From Paragemmobacter ruber (GTDB lineage: Bacteria > Pseudomonadota > Alphaproteobacteria > Rhodobacterales > Rhodobacteraceae): a stretch of DNA of 64,000 nt. Positions 46,686 to 54,542 of the stretch are shown here, one piece after another; position 1 is the stretch's first letter, and every line of letters begins with the position of its first letter. Made by a program: the position numbers and the translations under genes. The notes beneath the pieces are model-generated. The model saw only the letters and a list, made by a program, of their open reading frames with translations. It made no database searches and had not been told where the DNA came from. Location of the stretch: NCBI RefSeq assembly GCF_009908315.1, contig NZ_JAAATW010000003.1, positions 186,001 to 250,000 of the forward strand. The letters run 5' to 3'.

Positions 46686-46711
46686 GGGGTATTTGGGCCA
46701 AGATGAAGGGG
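46686..46711 (+). repeat. Intergenic repeat GGGTATTTGGGCCAAG, copy 1
   Basis: GGGGTATTTGGGCCAAGATG followed by AAGGGG. Three further copies lie at 51935, 52100 and 63571. Here it ends in a purine run that serves as the ribosome-binding region of cimA eleven bases later. Confidence 0.8.
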
Positions 46712-46721
46712 AGGGGCGCGC

Positions 46722-48356
46722 GTGACCCGGGAGCGGCTTTACCTGTTCGACACGACCCTGCGCGACGGGCAGCAGACGCAGGGGGTGCAGTTTTCCACGG
46801 CGGAAAAGCGGGTGATCGCGGCGGCGCTGGATGCGCTTGGCGTGGATTACATCGAAGGCGGCTGGCCGGGGGCGAACCCCACCGACAGCGAGTTCTTTGC
46901 GGGCCGCGCGCCGACGCGGGCGGCGATGACGGCCTTTGGGATGACCAAGCGCGTGGGGCGGTCGGCGGAGAATGACGATGTGCTGGCTGCCGTTCTGGAT
47001 GCGGGGACGGAAGCGGTCTGTCTGGTGGGCAAGACGCATGGGTTTCATGTGACCACCGCGCTGGGATGCACGCTGGAGGAGAATGTCGAGGCGATCCGGG
47101 TCAGCGTGGCGCATTGCGTGGCGCGGGGGCGCGAAGCGCTGTTTGATGCGGAGCATTTCTTTGACGGGTATCGGGCGGATCCTGCCTATGCGCTGGACTG
47201 TCTGCGCGCGGCGCTGGGGGCAGGGGCGCGTTGGGTGGTGCTGTGCGATACCAATGGCGGGACGCTGCCCGCCGAGGTGGGGCGCGTGGTGGGCGAGGTG
47301 ATCGCGGCAGGCGTGCCGGGGGATCGCCTGGGCATCCATTGCCATGACGATACCGGTAATGCGGTGGCCAATTCGCTGGCCGCCGTGGACGCGGGGTGCC
47401 GGCAGATCCAGGGCACGCTGAACGGGTTGGGGGAGCGCTGCGGCAATGCGAACCTGACGACGATCATCCCGACGCTGCTGCTGAAAGAGCCCTATGCGGG
47501 GCGGTTCGAGGTGGGGGTGAACCGCGAGGCGCTGGCGGGGCTGGTGCGGGTGAGCCGCCAGCTGGACGACATCCTGAACCGGGTGCCCTTGCGCAGCGCG
47601 CCCTATGTGGGGGCGAGCGCCTTTGCCCATAAGGCGGGGCTGCATGCGAGCGCGATCCTGAAGGATCCGTCCACCTATGAGCATGTGGACCCGGCCGTGG
47701 TGGGCAATGAGCGCGTGATCCCCATGAGCAATCAGGCCGGGCAGTCGAACCTGCGGGCGCGGCTTGCGGCGGCTGGGATCGAGGTGGATCCGAAAGATGC
47801 GCGGTTGGGGCGGATTCTGGAGGTTGTGAAGGCGCGCGAGGATCAGGGCTATGCCTATGACGGGGCGCAGGCGAGTTTCGAGCTGGTGGCGCGGGCGGAA
47901 CTGGGGCTGCTGCCGGAGTTCTTCGAGGTGAAGCGCTACCGTGTGACGGTGGAGCGGCGGAAGAACAAGTACAACGATATGGTCAGCCTGTCCGAGGCCG
48001 TGGTTGTGGTGAAGATCGGCGAGCGGAAGATGCTGTCGGTGTCGGAGTCGATGGATGAGACAGGCACCGACCGGGGGCCGGTGAACGCGCTGGCCAAGGC
48101 CCTGGGCAAGGACCTTGGCCCCTATCAGGCGGTGATCGACGACATGAAGCTGGTGGATTTCAAGGTGCGGATCACGCAGGGCGGCACCGAGGCGGTGACG
48201 CGGGTCATCATCGACAGCGAGGATGCGCGGGGGCGGCGCTGGTCCACCGTGGGGGTGAGCGCGAATATCGTGGATGCGAGTTTCGAGGCGCTTCTGGATG
48301 CGATCAACTGGAAGTTGATCCGCGATGTGGGCCAGCCCGTGGGTCTGGGTGCCTGA
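46722..48356 (+). CDS. cimA: (R)-citramalate synthase
   Basis: Condenses pyruvate with acetyl-CoA to citramalate, the threonine-independent entry into isoleucine synthesis. The 544-residue protein has the DRE-TIM metallolyase opening LFDTTLRDGQQTQGVQFSTA, metal ligands in GIHCHDDTGNAVANSLAAVD near residue 205, and a C-terminal LeuA-like dimer domain (from about residue 400) that binds the feedback inhibitor. GTG start with GGGGAGGGG before it. The length and the GGWPGANPTD motif separate it from 2-isopropylmalate synthase. The next gene begins within its stop codon. Confidence 0.92.
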   Translation: MTRERLYLFDTTLRDGQQTQGVQFSTAEKRVIAAALDALGVDYIEGGWPGANPTDSEFFAGRAPTRAAMTAFGMTKRVGRSAENDDVLAAVLDAGTEAVCLVGKTHGFHVTTALGCTLEENVEAIRVSVAHCVARGREALFDAEHFFDGYRADPAYALDCLRAALGAGARWVVLCDTNGGTLPAEVGRVVGEVIAAGVPGDRLGIHCHDDTGNAVANSLAAVDAGCRQIQGTLNGLGERCGNANLTTIIPTLLLKEPYAGRFEVGVNREALAGLVRVSRQLDDILNRVPLRSAPYVGASAFAHKAGLHASAILKDPSTYEHVDPAVVGNERVIPMSNQAGQSNLRARLAAAGIEVDPKDARLGRILEVVKAREDQGYAYDGAQASFELVARAELGLLPEFFEVKRYRVTVERRKNKYNDMVSLSEAVVVVKIGERKMLSVSESMDETGTDRGPVNALAKALGKDLGPYQAVIDDMKLVDFKVRITQGGTEAVTRVIIDSEDARGRRWSTVGVSANIVDASFEALLDAINWKLIRDVGQPVGLGA

Positions 48357-49078
48357 TGGATTGGGACAGTTTCTTCACCGTCCATTCCGACCTGCCGCGC
48401 GAGGGGCCGGGGGAGGCGGGCGACGTGGCCTGGGCGCTGGCCCTGGCCGGGGTGCCGGAGGGGGCGGCGATCTGCGATGCGGGGGCCGGTTCCGGGGGCG
48501 ATGTGGCGGCGCTGCTGGCGTTGCCGGGGGCGCGGGTTCTGGCCATCGACAGCCATCCCGGATTCGTGGCGCAGATGCGGGCGCGCTTTGCGGGCGAAGC
48601 GCGGGTGGTGGTGGAAGAGGCCGATATGGCGGCGCTGGCCCGCCATCCGGCGGGGCCTTTCGATCTGATCTGGTGTGCGGGGGCGCTGTATTTTCTGGGG
48701 CTTGAGGCGGGGTTGGCGCGGATGGCGGGGGCGTTGAAGCCCGGCGGGGTGCTGGCCTTTTCGGAGCCGTGCGTCTTTGTCGATGCGCCCTCCAAGGCGG
48801 CGGTGGGGTTCTGGGAGGGCTATCCCGCGCGGGATGCGGCCGGTATCGGGGCGGCCGTGGCCGCGGCGGGGTATGAAAGCCTTGGTGCGCGGGCCTTGGG
48901 CGATGCGGCATGGGAGGCCTATTACGGGCCGATGGAGGCGCGGATCGCGGCGCTGCGGCCGGGGGCAGATGCGGCCTTGACGGCGATGCTGGAGGTCTGT
49001 GCGGCAGAGGCGGCGCTGTGGCGGTGGGTGCGGGGCGAGACGGGGTATCTCTTGACGGTGGCGCGGTGGAAGGGCTGA
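48356..49078 (+). CDS. SAM-dependent methyltransferase
   Basis: A 240-residue class I methyltransferase. The SAM-binding motif I is ICDAGAGSGGDVAALLA near residue 40, motif post-I VLAIDSHPGFVAQMRARFAG, and motif IV FDLIWCAGALYFLG near 103. The substrate is not apparent; small-molecule rather than nucleic-acid targets are more typical of this layout. It starts in the cimA stop codon (TGATG) and its 3' end overlaps the next gene by 13 bases. Confidence 0.85.
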   Translation: MDWDSFFTVHSDLPREGPGEAGDVAWALALAGVPEGAAICDAGAGSGGDVAALLALPGARVLAIDSHPGFVAQMRARFAGEARVVVEEADMAALARHPAGPFDLIWCAGALYFLGLEAGLARMAGALKPGGVLAFSEPCVFVDAPSKAAVGFWEGYPARDAAGIGAAVAAAGYESLGARALGDAAWEAYYGPMEARIAALRPGADAALTAMLEVCAAEAALWRWVRGETGYLLTVARWKG

Positions 49079-49860
49079 GCGCGGCGGCGATCGGGGCTTG
49101 CGCGGCGCTGGTGGAGCGGGGCGATCCCGACAGTTTCGCCGCCGTGATGGCGGCGCCCGTCGCCGCGCGGGAGCGATTGTTCGTGCTTTATGCCTTCAAT
49201 CTGGAAGTTGCGCGCGCGCCTTGGGTGACGCAGGAGCCGCTGATTGCGGAGATGCGGCTGCAATGGTGGCGGGACGTGGTGACCGAGGCCGAGGCGGGGC
49301 GCCCGGTGCGGGCGCATGAGGTGGCCGGGCCTCTGGCCGTGCTGATCCGCACGGCGGGGCTGCCGGGGGCGGTGCTGGATGCGCTGGTGGCGGCGCGGCG
49401 GTGGGATGTGTATCGCGATCCCTTTGCCGATGGCGCGGCGCTGGAGGCCTATCTCGAGGAGACCGGGGCCGGGCTGATGTGGTTGGCGGGGCGGGCGCTT
49501 GGCGCGGGTGCGGAGGCCGAGGCCGGCTTGCGCGCCGCAGGCTGGGCGGCGGGCCTTGCGGGCTTTTTGCGGGCGGTGCCGGAGCTTGAGGCGCGGGGGC
49601 GGGTGCCCTTGCCGGATGCTGCGCCGGAGGCGGTGGCGGCGCTGGCGCGGGCGGGGCTGGCGCGGCTTGAGGGCGCGCGGGCGGGGTTGCGCGGGCTTGC
49701 GCCGCCGCAGCGGGCGGCGACGCTGGCGGCGTGGCAGGCCGGGCCGATCCTGCGGCTGGCTGCTGCGGAACCGGCGCGGGTGGCGGCGGGAACGTTGCAT
49801 CTGTCTGAGTTCGCGCGCCGCTGGGGGCTGCTGCGCGCGGGCTGGCGCGGCGGGCTGTAG
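49066..49860 (+). CDS. Squalene/phytoene synthase-like protein
   Basis: A 264-residue protein with the trans-prenyltransferase fold. RERLFVLYAFNLEVARAPWV near residue 28 and MRLQWWRDVVTEAEAG near 59 are family regions, and RRWDVYRDPFADGAALEAYL near 110 is the second helix pair. The Asp-rich DxxxD motifs of true phytoene synthases are weak, so it is closer to the NDUFAF6-like branch, linked to complex I assembly in mitochondria. No carotenoid genes are adjacent. GTG 49066 is taken as start because it overlaps the previous gene; the further upstream frame is a shadow. Confidence 0.78.
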   Translation: MEGLSAAAIGACAALVERGDPDSFAAVMAAPVAARERLFVLYAFNLEVARAPWVTQEPLIAEMRLQWWRDVVTEAEAGRPVRAHEVAGPLAVLIRTAGLPGAVLDALVAARRWDVYRDPFADGAALEAYLEETGAGLMWLAGRALGAGAEAEAGLRAAGWAAGLAGFLRAVPELEARGRVPLPDAAPEAVAALARAGLARLEGARAGLRGLAPPQRAATLAAWQAGPILRLAAAEPARVAAGTLHLSEFARRWGLLRAGWRGGL

Positions 49861-50018
49861 TCGCCGGTTCCGTAGATCTTTTCCCAATCTGGGGTGAATT
49901 GCCCCTAAAAATCCTGATTTGCGTCCGTTTCAGAACAAGGATGGCGGCCATGGTATCGGTGTGGCGGGACAATTGCGCCCCGTCTGCATGCCGCCGCTCT
50001 GGCAGCAGGGACTGCAGG

Positions 50019-50555
50019 ATGAGTATTCTTTCGCCAATTCTGCCAGCCGACGTGGATGTGATCGCATCGCCGCGCGGTTTCTTGCGTGGGACACGGGTGA
50101 TGACGCCCGCAGGTTGGCGCGCGGTCGAGGCCTTGGAGGCGGGCGATCTGGTGAGTTGCTGTCGGGAGCGTCCGGTGCGGGTTGTGTCCGTTACGCGGCG
50201 GATGGTGGCGAAGCTGGGCGCCAAGGTTGTCTGTGTGACGGGAGAGGCGCGGGGATGGGGGCGGCAGGCGGCGCCCCTGCTGCTGCCCCCCGATCAGATG
50301 ATCGTGGTCGCGGGGGATCGTCTGGCGGCCTATTTCGGGGTGGAAGAGGCGCTGGCGCCGCTGGGCGCGCTGGTGAACGGCGCGGACCTGCGGCTGATTG
50401 ATGCGCCGCCTGCGGATATGTGGTTCGAGATCGGGGTGGAGACGGCCTGCGCCCTTGTCATCGAAGGGTTGCAGGTGGCCGTGGGCGATGCGGCGCGCGA
50501 GTCGCGCCCGGCCCTGAGCGAGTCGGAGGCACGGCTTTTGTCGCTGGCGGCCTGA
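50019..50555 (+). CDS. Hint-domain-like protein lacking the N-terminal cysteine
   Basis: A 178-residue protein. The segment GFLRGTRVMTPAGWRAVEAL followed by EAGDLVSCCRERPVRVVSVT matches the start of Hint domains (Hint_2 type, as in hedgehog/intein proteins of Rhodobacterales), but the nucleophilic Cys at the first position is Gly, so self-cleavage is not expected. The block PLLLPPDQMIVVAGDRLAAY near residue 85 corresponds to the Hint His-containing strand. ATG 50019 has GGGA seven bases before it; ATG 49950 with AAGGA is an alternative adding 23 residues. Function unknown. Confidence 0.65.
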   Translation: MSILSPILPADVDVIASPRGFLRGTRVMTPAGWRAVEALEAGDLVSCCRERPVRVVSVTRRMVAKLGAKVVCVTGEARGWGRQAAPLLLPPDQMIVVAGDRLAAYFGVEEALAPLGALVNGADLRLIDAPPADMWFEIGVETACALVIEGLQVAVGDAARESRPALSESEARLLSLAA

Positions 50556-50581
50556 GGCGGGGGTGGCAGGGGTGGCGGGCG

Positions 50582-51802
50582 TCAGGCGCGGCTGGCGCGC
50601 GGGCTGAGCCAGAGCCAGATCAGCGCCCCGCCTGCCAGCACGAGGAAGGGCAGCATGGCGAAATTGACCGCCTGCCAGCCCGCCTGCACGGATCCGCCCG
50701 AGCAGTTCATCAACCCGCCTGACGAGAACGAGGCGAGGGTGACCCCGCCGAAGACCACCAGATCGTTGAGGCCCTGAAGGCGGCCCTTCTCCTCGGGCGT
50801 GGGATGGGCGGTCAGCATGGTGGTGGCGCCGATGAAGCCGAAGTTCCAGCCGATGCCCAGTAAGACGAGGGCGGCGAAGAAATTGGCAAGCTCCACCCCC
50901 GCGATGGCGACCGCGCCCGCCCCGGCAAGGATGACAAGGCCGGTGGCGACGATGCGTTCGGCGCCGAAGCGGGCGATCAGGTGGCCGGTGAAAAAGCTGG
51001 GCGCATACATGGCCAGCACATGGGCGGTGACGACATCCGCGGCGTTCCCGCTGGTGAAGCCGCAGCCCACGACGGCGAGGGGGGAGGAGGTCATCACGAG
51101 GTTCATCAGCGCGTAGGAGACGGTGGCGCAGATCATCGCCACGGCGATGGCGGGGGTGCGGATGAGTTCGCCCCGGCTGCGGCCCCTGGGGCTGTCTGCC
51201 GTGGCGGGGCGGGGTTTGGGGATGTCGAGCAGGGTGAAGAGGAAGACACCCACGCCGTTCAGCGCGATGATGGCGAGATAGGTGCCGAGGAAGGGCACCA
51301 CCATCGCCTCGGCCGTGAGTTTGACGAGTTGCGGGCCGACGATGGCCGAGAGAAGGCCCCCCGCCATGACGAGCGAGATGGCCTTGGGGCGGTAGGCGTC
51401 GGATGCGGTGTCGGCGGCGGCGAAGCGGTAGAAGCCTTGGGCCGACATGTAGATGCCGGTGAAGAAGGCGGCGAGGACGAAGAGGGTGAAGCTGGCCGTG
51501 GACAGCGCATAGGCGCCAAGCGCGCCGCCGATGCCCCCGCCCAGCGCGCCGATGGCGAAACCCACGCGGCGGCCATGGCGCTGCATGAGGGCGGAGATGG
51601 GGGTGGCGGTCAGCATGGAGCCGATGACGGCGGCGCTGATGGGAAGGGTGGCCCAGCAGGCATTGGGGGCGAGGGATTGGCCTGCGAGCCCTGCCACGGT
51701 GAAGATCATCGGCATCTGCGCGCCGAGGATGGCCTGTGCGGCGACGAGGACGAGGACGTTGCGTCGGGCGGTGCGGTCGGTTGGGGCGGCGCTGTCGGTC
51801 AT
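50582..51802 (-). CDS. MFS transporter
   Basis: A 406-residue protein with about twelve hydrophobic helices, MTDSAAPTDRTARRNVLVLV at the start. The MFS loop 2-3 motif appears as MQRHGRRVGFAIGALGGGIG near residue 65. Substrate is unknown; the even spread of helices and small loops suggest a drug or small-metabolite exporter. The frame is open for 68 more codons upstream, but those are Pro/Arg-rich intergenic repeat sequence. It is divergent from alkA across a 340-base gap holding repeats. Confidence 0.85.
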   Translation of the reverse strand: MTDSAAPTDRTARRNVLVLVAAQAILGAQMPMIFTVAGLAGQSLAPNACWATLPISAAVIGSMLTATPISALMQRHGRRVGFAIGALGGGIGGALGAYALSTASFTLFVLAAFFTGIYMSAQGFYRFAAADTASDAYRPKAISLVMAGGLLSAIVGPQLVKLTAEAMVVPFLGTYLAIIALNGVGVFLFTLLDIPKPRPATADSPRGRSRGELIRTPAIAVAMICATVSYALMNLVMTSSPLAVVGCGFTSGNAADVVTAHVLAMYAPSFFTGHLIARFGAERIVATGLVILAGAGAVAIAGVELANFFAALVLLGIGWNFGFIGATTMLTAHPTPEEKGRLQGLNDLVVFGGVTLASFSSGGLMNCSGGSVQAGWQAVNFAMLPFLVLAGGALIWLWLSPRASRA

Positions 51803-51856
51803 GGCGGAGAGGGTTACGCTTTGCCGTGGCGGCGGCAAGTGCGAAATGAGGGGGGC

Positions 51857-52125
51857 GGGGGGACGGCTGTCCCCCCGGGACCCCCCTGCCGGTCTTGGAG
51901 GGCCGGGCGTGGTGTGGGGTGGCTGGTGGGGGCAGGGGTATTTGGGCCAAGGTGAAGGGGCGGTTGGGTGTGGCGGGGTTGTGTGACCCGGGCGCGAGGG
52001 TGGCACGTGTGAGGTGGGGGTGCGGGGGGACGGCGGTCCCCCCGCGCGGCGTACTGGTTCTGGATGGCGCGGCGTGGTGCGAGGTGGCTGGCGGGGGCGG
52101 GGGTTTTTGGGCCAAGGTGAAGGGG
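51857..52125. repeat. Imperfect ~165-bp tandem duplication in the MFS-alkA gap, with repeat copies 2 and 3
   Basis: A GGGGGGAC-GGCT-GTCCCCCC hairpin at 51857-51876 recurs as GGGGGGAC-GGCG-GTCCCCCC at 52024-52043, and GGGGTATTTGGGCCAAGGTG at 51935 recurs as GGGGTTTTTGGGCCAAGGTG at 52100. Sequence between also aligns (GTGGCTGG...). The offset is 165-167 bases, so the unit was duplicated and has drifted. The 340-base gap holds nothing else that I can identify. Confidence 0.7.
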
Positions 52126-52142
52126 CGGTTCAGGGGGGCGAG

Positions 52143-52775
52143 ATGGCGGTGGGGCGGATCATCCGGACTGAGGCCTGTGTGGCGGAAGGGGCGGCGTGGC
52201 TGGCGGGGCGGGAGCCGCGTTTTGCGGCGGCGCTGGCGCTGACCGGGCCCTTGCCGTTGCGGCGGCGGGAGGATGGGTTCCGCGCGCTGTTGTCGGCGAT
52301 CGTGAGCCAGCAGGTTTCGGTCGCCTCGGCCAATGCGATCTGGGCGCGGCTGGAGGCGGCGGGGCTGTGTGATCCGGGTGCCATGGCCGCCGCGTCGGAC
52401 GCGGCGCTGCGGGCGGCGGGCCTGTCGCGGCAGAAGGCGCGTTACGGGCAGGCACTGGCGCGGGCGGAGATCGACTTTGCTGCGCTGCGCGACCTGCCCG
52501 ACGAAGAGGTGGTGGCGGTGCTGGTGGCGGTGCCGGGGATCGGGCGCTGGACGGCGGAGATCTATGCGATGTTCGCGCTTGGGCGGGCGGATGTCTTTGC
52601 GCCGGCCGATCTGGCGCTGCAGGAGGCGGCGCGGCTGCTGTTCGGGCTGGAGGCGCGGCCTTCGGAGCGGGCGCTGCGGGCCATGGCAGAGGCGTGGTCG
52701 CCGTGGCGGGCGGTTGCGGCGCGGCTTTTGTGGGCCTACTACCGGGTGGCGAAGGAACGGGAGGGCATCCGGTGA
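52143..52775 (+). CDS. DNA-3-methyladenine glycosylase, AlkA type
   Basis: Removes alkylated purines from DNA. The 210-residue helix-hairpin-helix glycosylase has AIVSQQVSVASANAIWARLE near residue 50, the HhH motif VPGIGRWTAEIYAMFALGRA near 130 with the catalytic Asp in FAPADLALQEA near 155. It lacks the N-terminal extra domain of E. coli AlkA, as is usual in this branch. CAGGGGGGCGAG precedes the ATG. It overlaps the esterase gene by four bases (GTGA). Confidence 0.88.
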   Translation: MAVGRIIRTEACVAEGAAWLAGREPRFAAALALTGPLPLRRREDGFRALLSAIVSQQVSVASANAIWARLEAAGLCDPGAMAAASDAALRAAGLSRQKARYGQALARAEIDFAALRDLPDEEVVAVLVAVPGIGRWTAEIYAMFALGRADVFAPADLALQEAARLLFGLEARPSERALRAMAEAWSPWRAVAARLLWAYYRVAKEREGIR

Positions 52776-53434
52776 GCGGTTTGACATTCGGGCGGAAGGC
52801 GGCGGCGGGGGGCGGGGCGGCGCGGTCCCTTGTCGTGTTCGTGCATGGTTATGGGGCGGATGGGGCGGACCTTCTGGGGCTGGGCGACGCGCTGGCGCCG
52901 CATCTGCCCGATACGGTCTTTGTCGCGCCGGATGCGCCGCAGCGCTGTGTGGGCAATCCCTTTGGCTATCAGTGGTTTCCGATCCCGTGGCTGGACGGGT
53001 CTTCGGAAGAGGCGGCGCGGGAGGGGATGGCGGGATCTGTCCGTCTGCTGAACGATTTTCTCGATGCCCGACTGGCGGAAGAGGGGCTGGGGCCGGAGGC
53101 GATGGCGCTGGTGGGGTTTTCGCAAGGGGCGATGATGAGCCTGCATGTGGCCCCGCGCCGGGCGGCGGCTGTGGCGGGGGTGGTGGCCATCTCGGGTCGG
53201 CTGCTGGTGCCGGAACTGCTGGCGGCGGAGGCTGTGGTCAGGCCGCCGGTGCTGCTGGTGCATGGGGATCAGGATCCGGTGGTGCCTTTTGCCGATATGG
53301 GCAAGGCGGGAGAGGCGCTGGTGGCGGCGGGGTTCGAGACCTTTGGCCATGTCATGGAAGGCACAGGCCACGGGATCGCGCCGGATGGGTTGGGCGTGAC
53401 CTTGCAATTCCTGAAGGAGCGGCTTCCGGGATAG
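52772..53434 (+). CDS. Carboxylesterase/phospholipase (alpha/beta hydrolase)
   Basis: A 220-residue alpha/beta hydrolase of the phospholipase/carboxylesterase (YpfH-like) family. Oxyanion region FVHGYGADGADLLGL near residue 22, nucleophile Ser in VGFSQGAMMSLHV near 115, catalytic Asp in LLVHGDQDPVVPF near 165 and His in GTGHGIAPDGL near 200 form the triad. GTG start overlapping the alkA stop. The natural ester is unknown. Its own terminator follows. Confidence 0.88.
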   Translation: MSGLTFGRKAAAGGGAARSLVVFVHGYGADGADLLGLGDALAPHLPDTVFVAPDAPQRCVGNPFGYQWFPIPWLDGSSEEAAREGMAGSVRLLNDFLDARLAEEGLGPEAMALVGFSQGAMMSLHVAPRRAAAVAGVVAISGRLLVPELLAAEAVVRPPVLLVHGDQDPVVPFADMGKAGEALVAAGFETFGHVMEGTGHGIAPDGLGVTLQFLKERLPG

Positions 53435-53502
53435 CGCCGATACGCTGCCTTGCATTCCCCGTTGCAAAAAAATCCTCGGGGGGTGAGCCGCGGATGCGGC
53501 GA

Positions 53503-53524
53503 GGGGGGCAGACGGCCCCCCTTT
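53503..53524 (+). terminator. Terminator after the esterase gene
   Basis: GGGGGGC, five-base loop, GCCCCCC and TTT. It lies 69 bases beyond the esterase stop and 18 before the end of the convergent glk gene. Confidence 0.7.
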
Positions 53525-53541
53525 CTGTTGCCAAAGCGGGA

Positions 53542-54519
53542 TCAGGCGGTGGTGGCGTGAAGGAAGGCCGCGCAGCCGGTGAGGGCGGCGAAGTCGTCTT
53601 CCACCACGGTGACGGAGAAATCCTTCTGCAACAGGTCCACGCGGCGGGCTTCGCGGAAGGTTTCCGTCAGGCCGAAGCGGGGGAAATGCGGGGTCATGGC
53701 GCGGGACATTCCGCCGATCAGGAAGATGCCGCCATAGGGCAGGTGGATGAGGGCGAGATCGGCCAGCACCTGCGCGAGGATGCGGGTGTAGAGCGCGGCG
53801 GCGTGGATGGCGACCGGGTCTTCGGCGGCGAGGGCGGCCAGAACCTCGGCCGAGGTGAGGCCGCCGGGCTGGCCCGCCTGATGGGCGGCGAAGGCGTGCA
53901 GGTTGGCAAGCCCGCGCCCGGCGAGCACCTCTTCCACGCCACAATGGGCGACATCGCCCTGTGCGGCGAGGCGTGCCTCGATGAAGCGGAGGAGGTGGAG
54001 GTCTTCTTCGCTGCGGACGGGCATGTTGACATGGCCACATTCCGAAGGCGGCACGACGCGGGCGGCGCCCTGCCCGTGGACGGGGGCGGCGTTGACCCCG
54101 GTGCCGAGACCCACGACCAGCATGGGCGCCGCCGGTTGGGCAGGGCCGGGGATGATGGTTCGCAGGTTGGCGGGCGCGATATGGCCCAAGGCATGGCCCT
54201 GCGCTTGCAGATCGTTCAGAAGCGCCACGCGGGCAGCGCCGGTGGCGGCGCCGAGTTTGGCGCCATCCATCACCCAGTCGAGGTTGGTCATGCTTGCCAC
54301 GCCGTCCTGCACCGGCCCTGCGGCGGCGACGCAGACGCCATCGGGGCGCGCGCCCGTGGTGGTGAGGTAGTCGCGCAGGATATGGGCGATGTCCTGACCG
54401 CGGGCCTTGTATTCGGCGTTGGAATAGCGCGCGACGCTGTCGGCGCGCACGGTGGTGCCATCGGCAAGGGCGACCCTTGTATTCGTGCCGCCGATATCGG
54501 CGAGGATGGCGAGGGTCAT
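53542..54519 (-). CDS. glk: Glucokinase
   Basis: ATP-dependent phosphorylation of glucose, here for glucose released from imported or cleaved glucosides. The 325-residue product carries the ATP site LADIGGTNTRVALADG at the N-terminus, LNDLQAQGHALGHI near 110 with the catalytic Asp, VVGLGTGVNAAPVHG near 143 and the SECGHVNMPV block. It is the third gene of the unit regulator-bgl-glk, 23 bases after bgl. The long open frame upstream of the start is antisense shadow. Confidence 0.93.
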   Translation of the reverse strand: MTLAILADIGGTNTRVALADGTTVRADSVARYSNAEYKARGQDIAHILRDYLTTTGARPDGVCVAAAGPVQDGVASMTNLDWVMDGAKLGAATGAARVALLNDLQAQGHALGHIAPANLRTIIPGPAQPAAPMLVVGLGTGVNAAPVHGQGAARVVPPSECGHVNMPVRSEEDLHLLRFIEARLAAQGDVAHCGVEEVLAGRGLANLHAFAAHQAGQPGGLTSAEVLAALAAEDPVAIHAAALYTRILAQVLADLALIHLPYGGIFLIGGMSRAMTPHFPRFGLTETFREARRVDLLQKDFSVTVVEDDFAALTGCAAFLHATTA

Positions 54520-54542
54520 GTTGCGCTCCGTCGAGGTCGGGA

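Noticed and set aside
49905-52787. A 960-codon minus-strand open frame across the Hint, MFS and alkA genes
   Set aside because: Proline/arginine-rich shadow that crosses several genes with good family matches on their own frames.
48000-53500. Possible horizontally acquired island because of very GC-rich, repeat-bearing sequence
   Set aside because: Genes are ordinary for the group, there is no integrase, transposase or tRNA junction, and codon usage stays GC-rich like the flanks.
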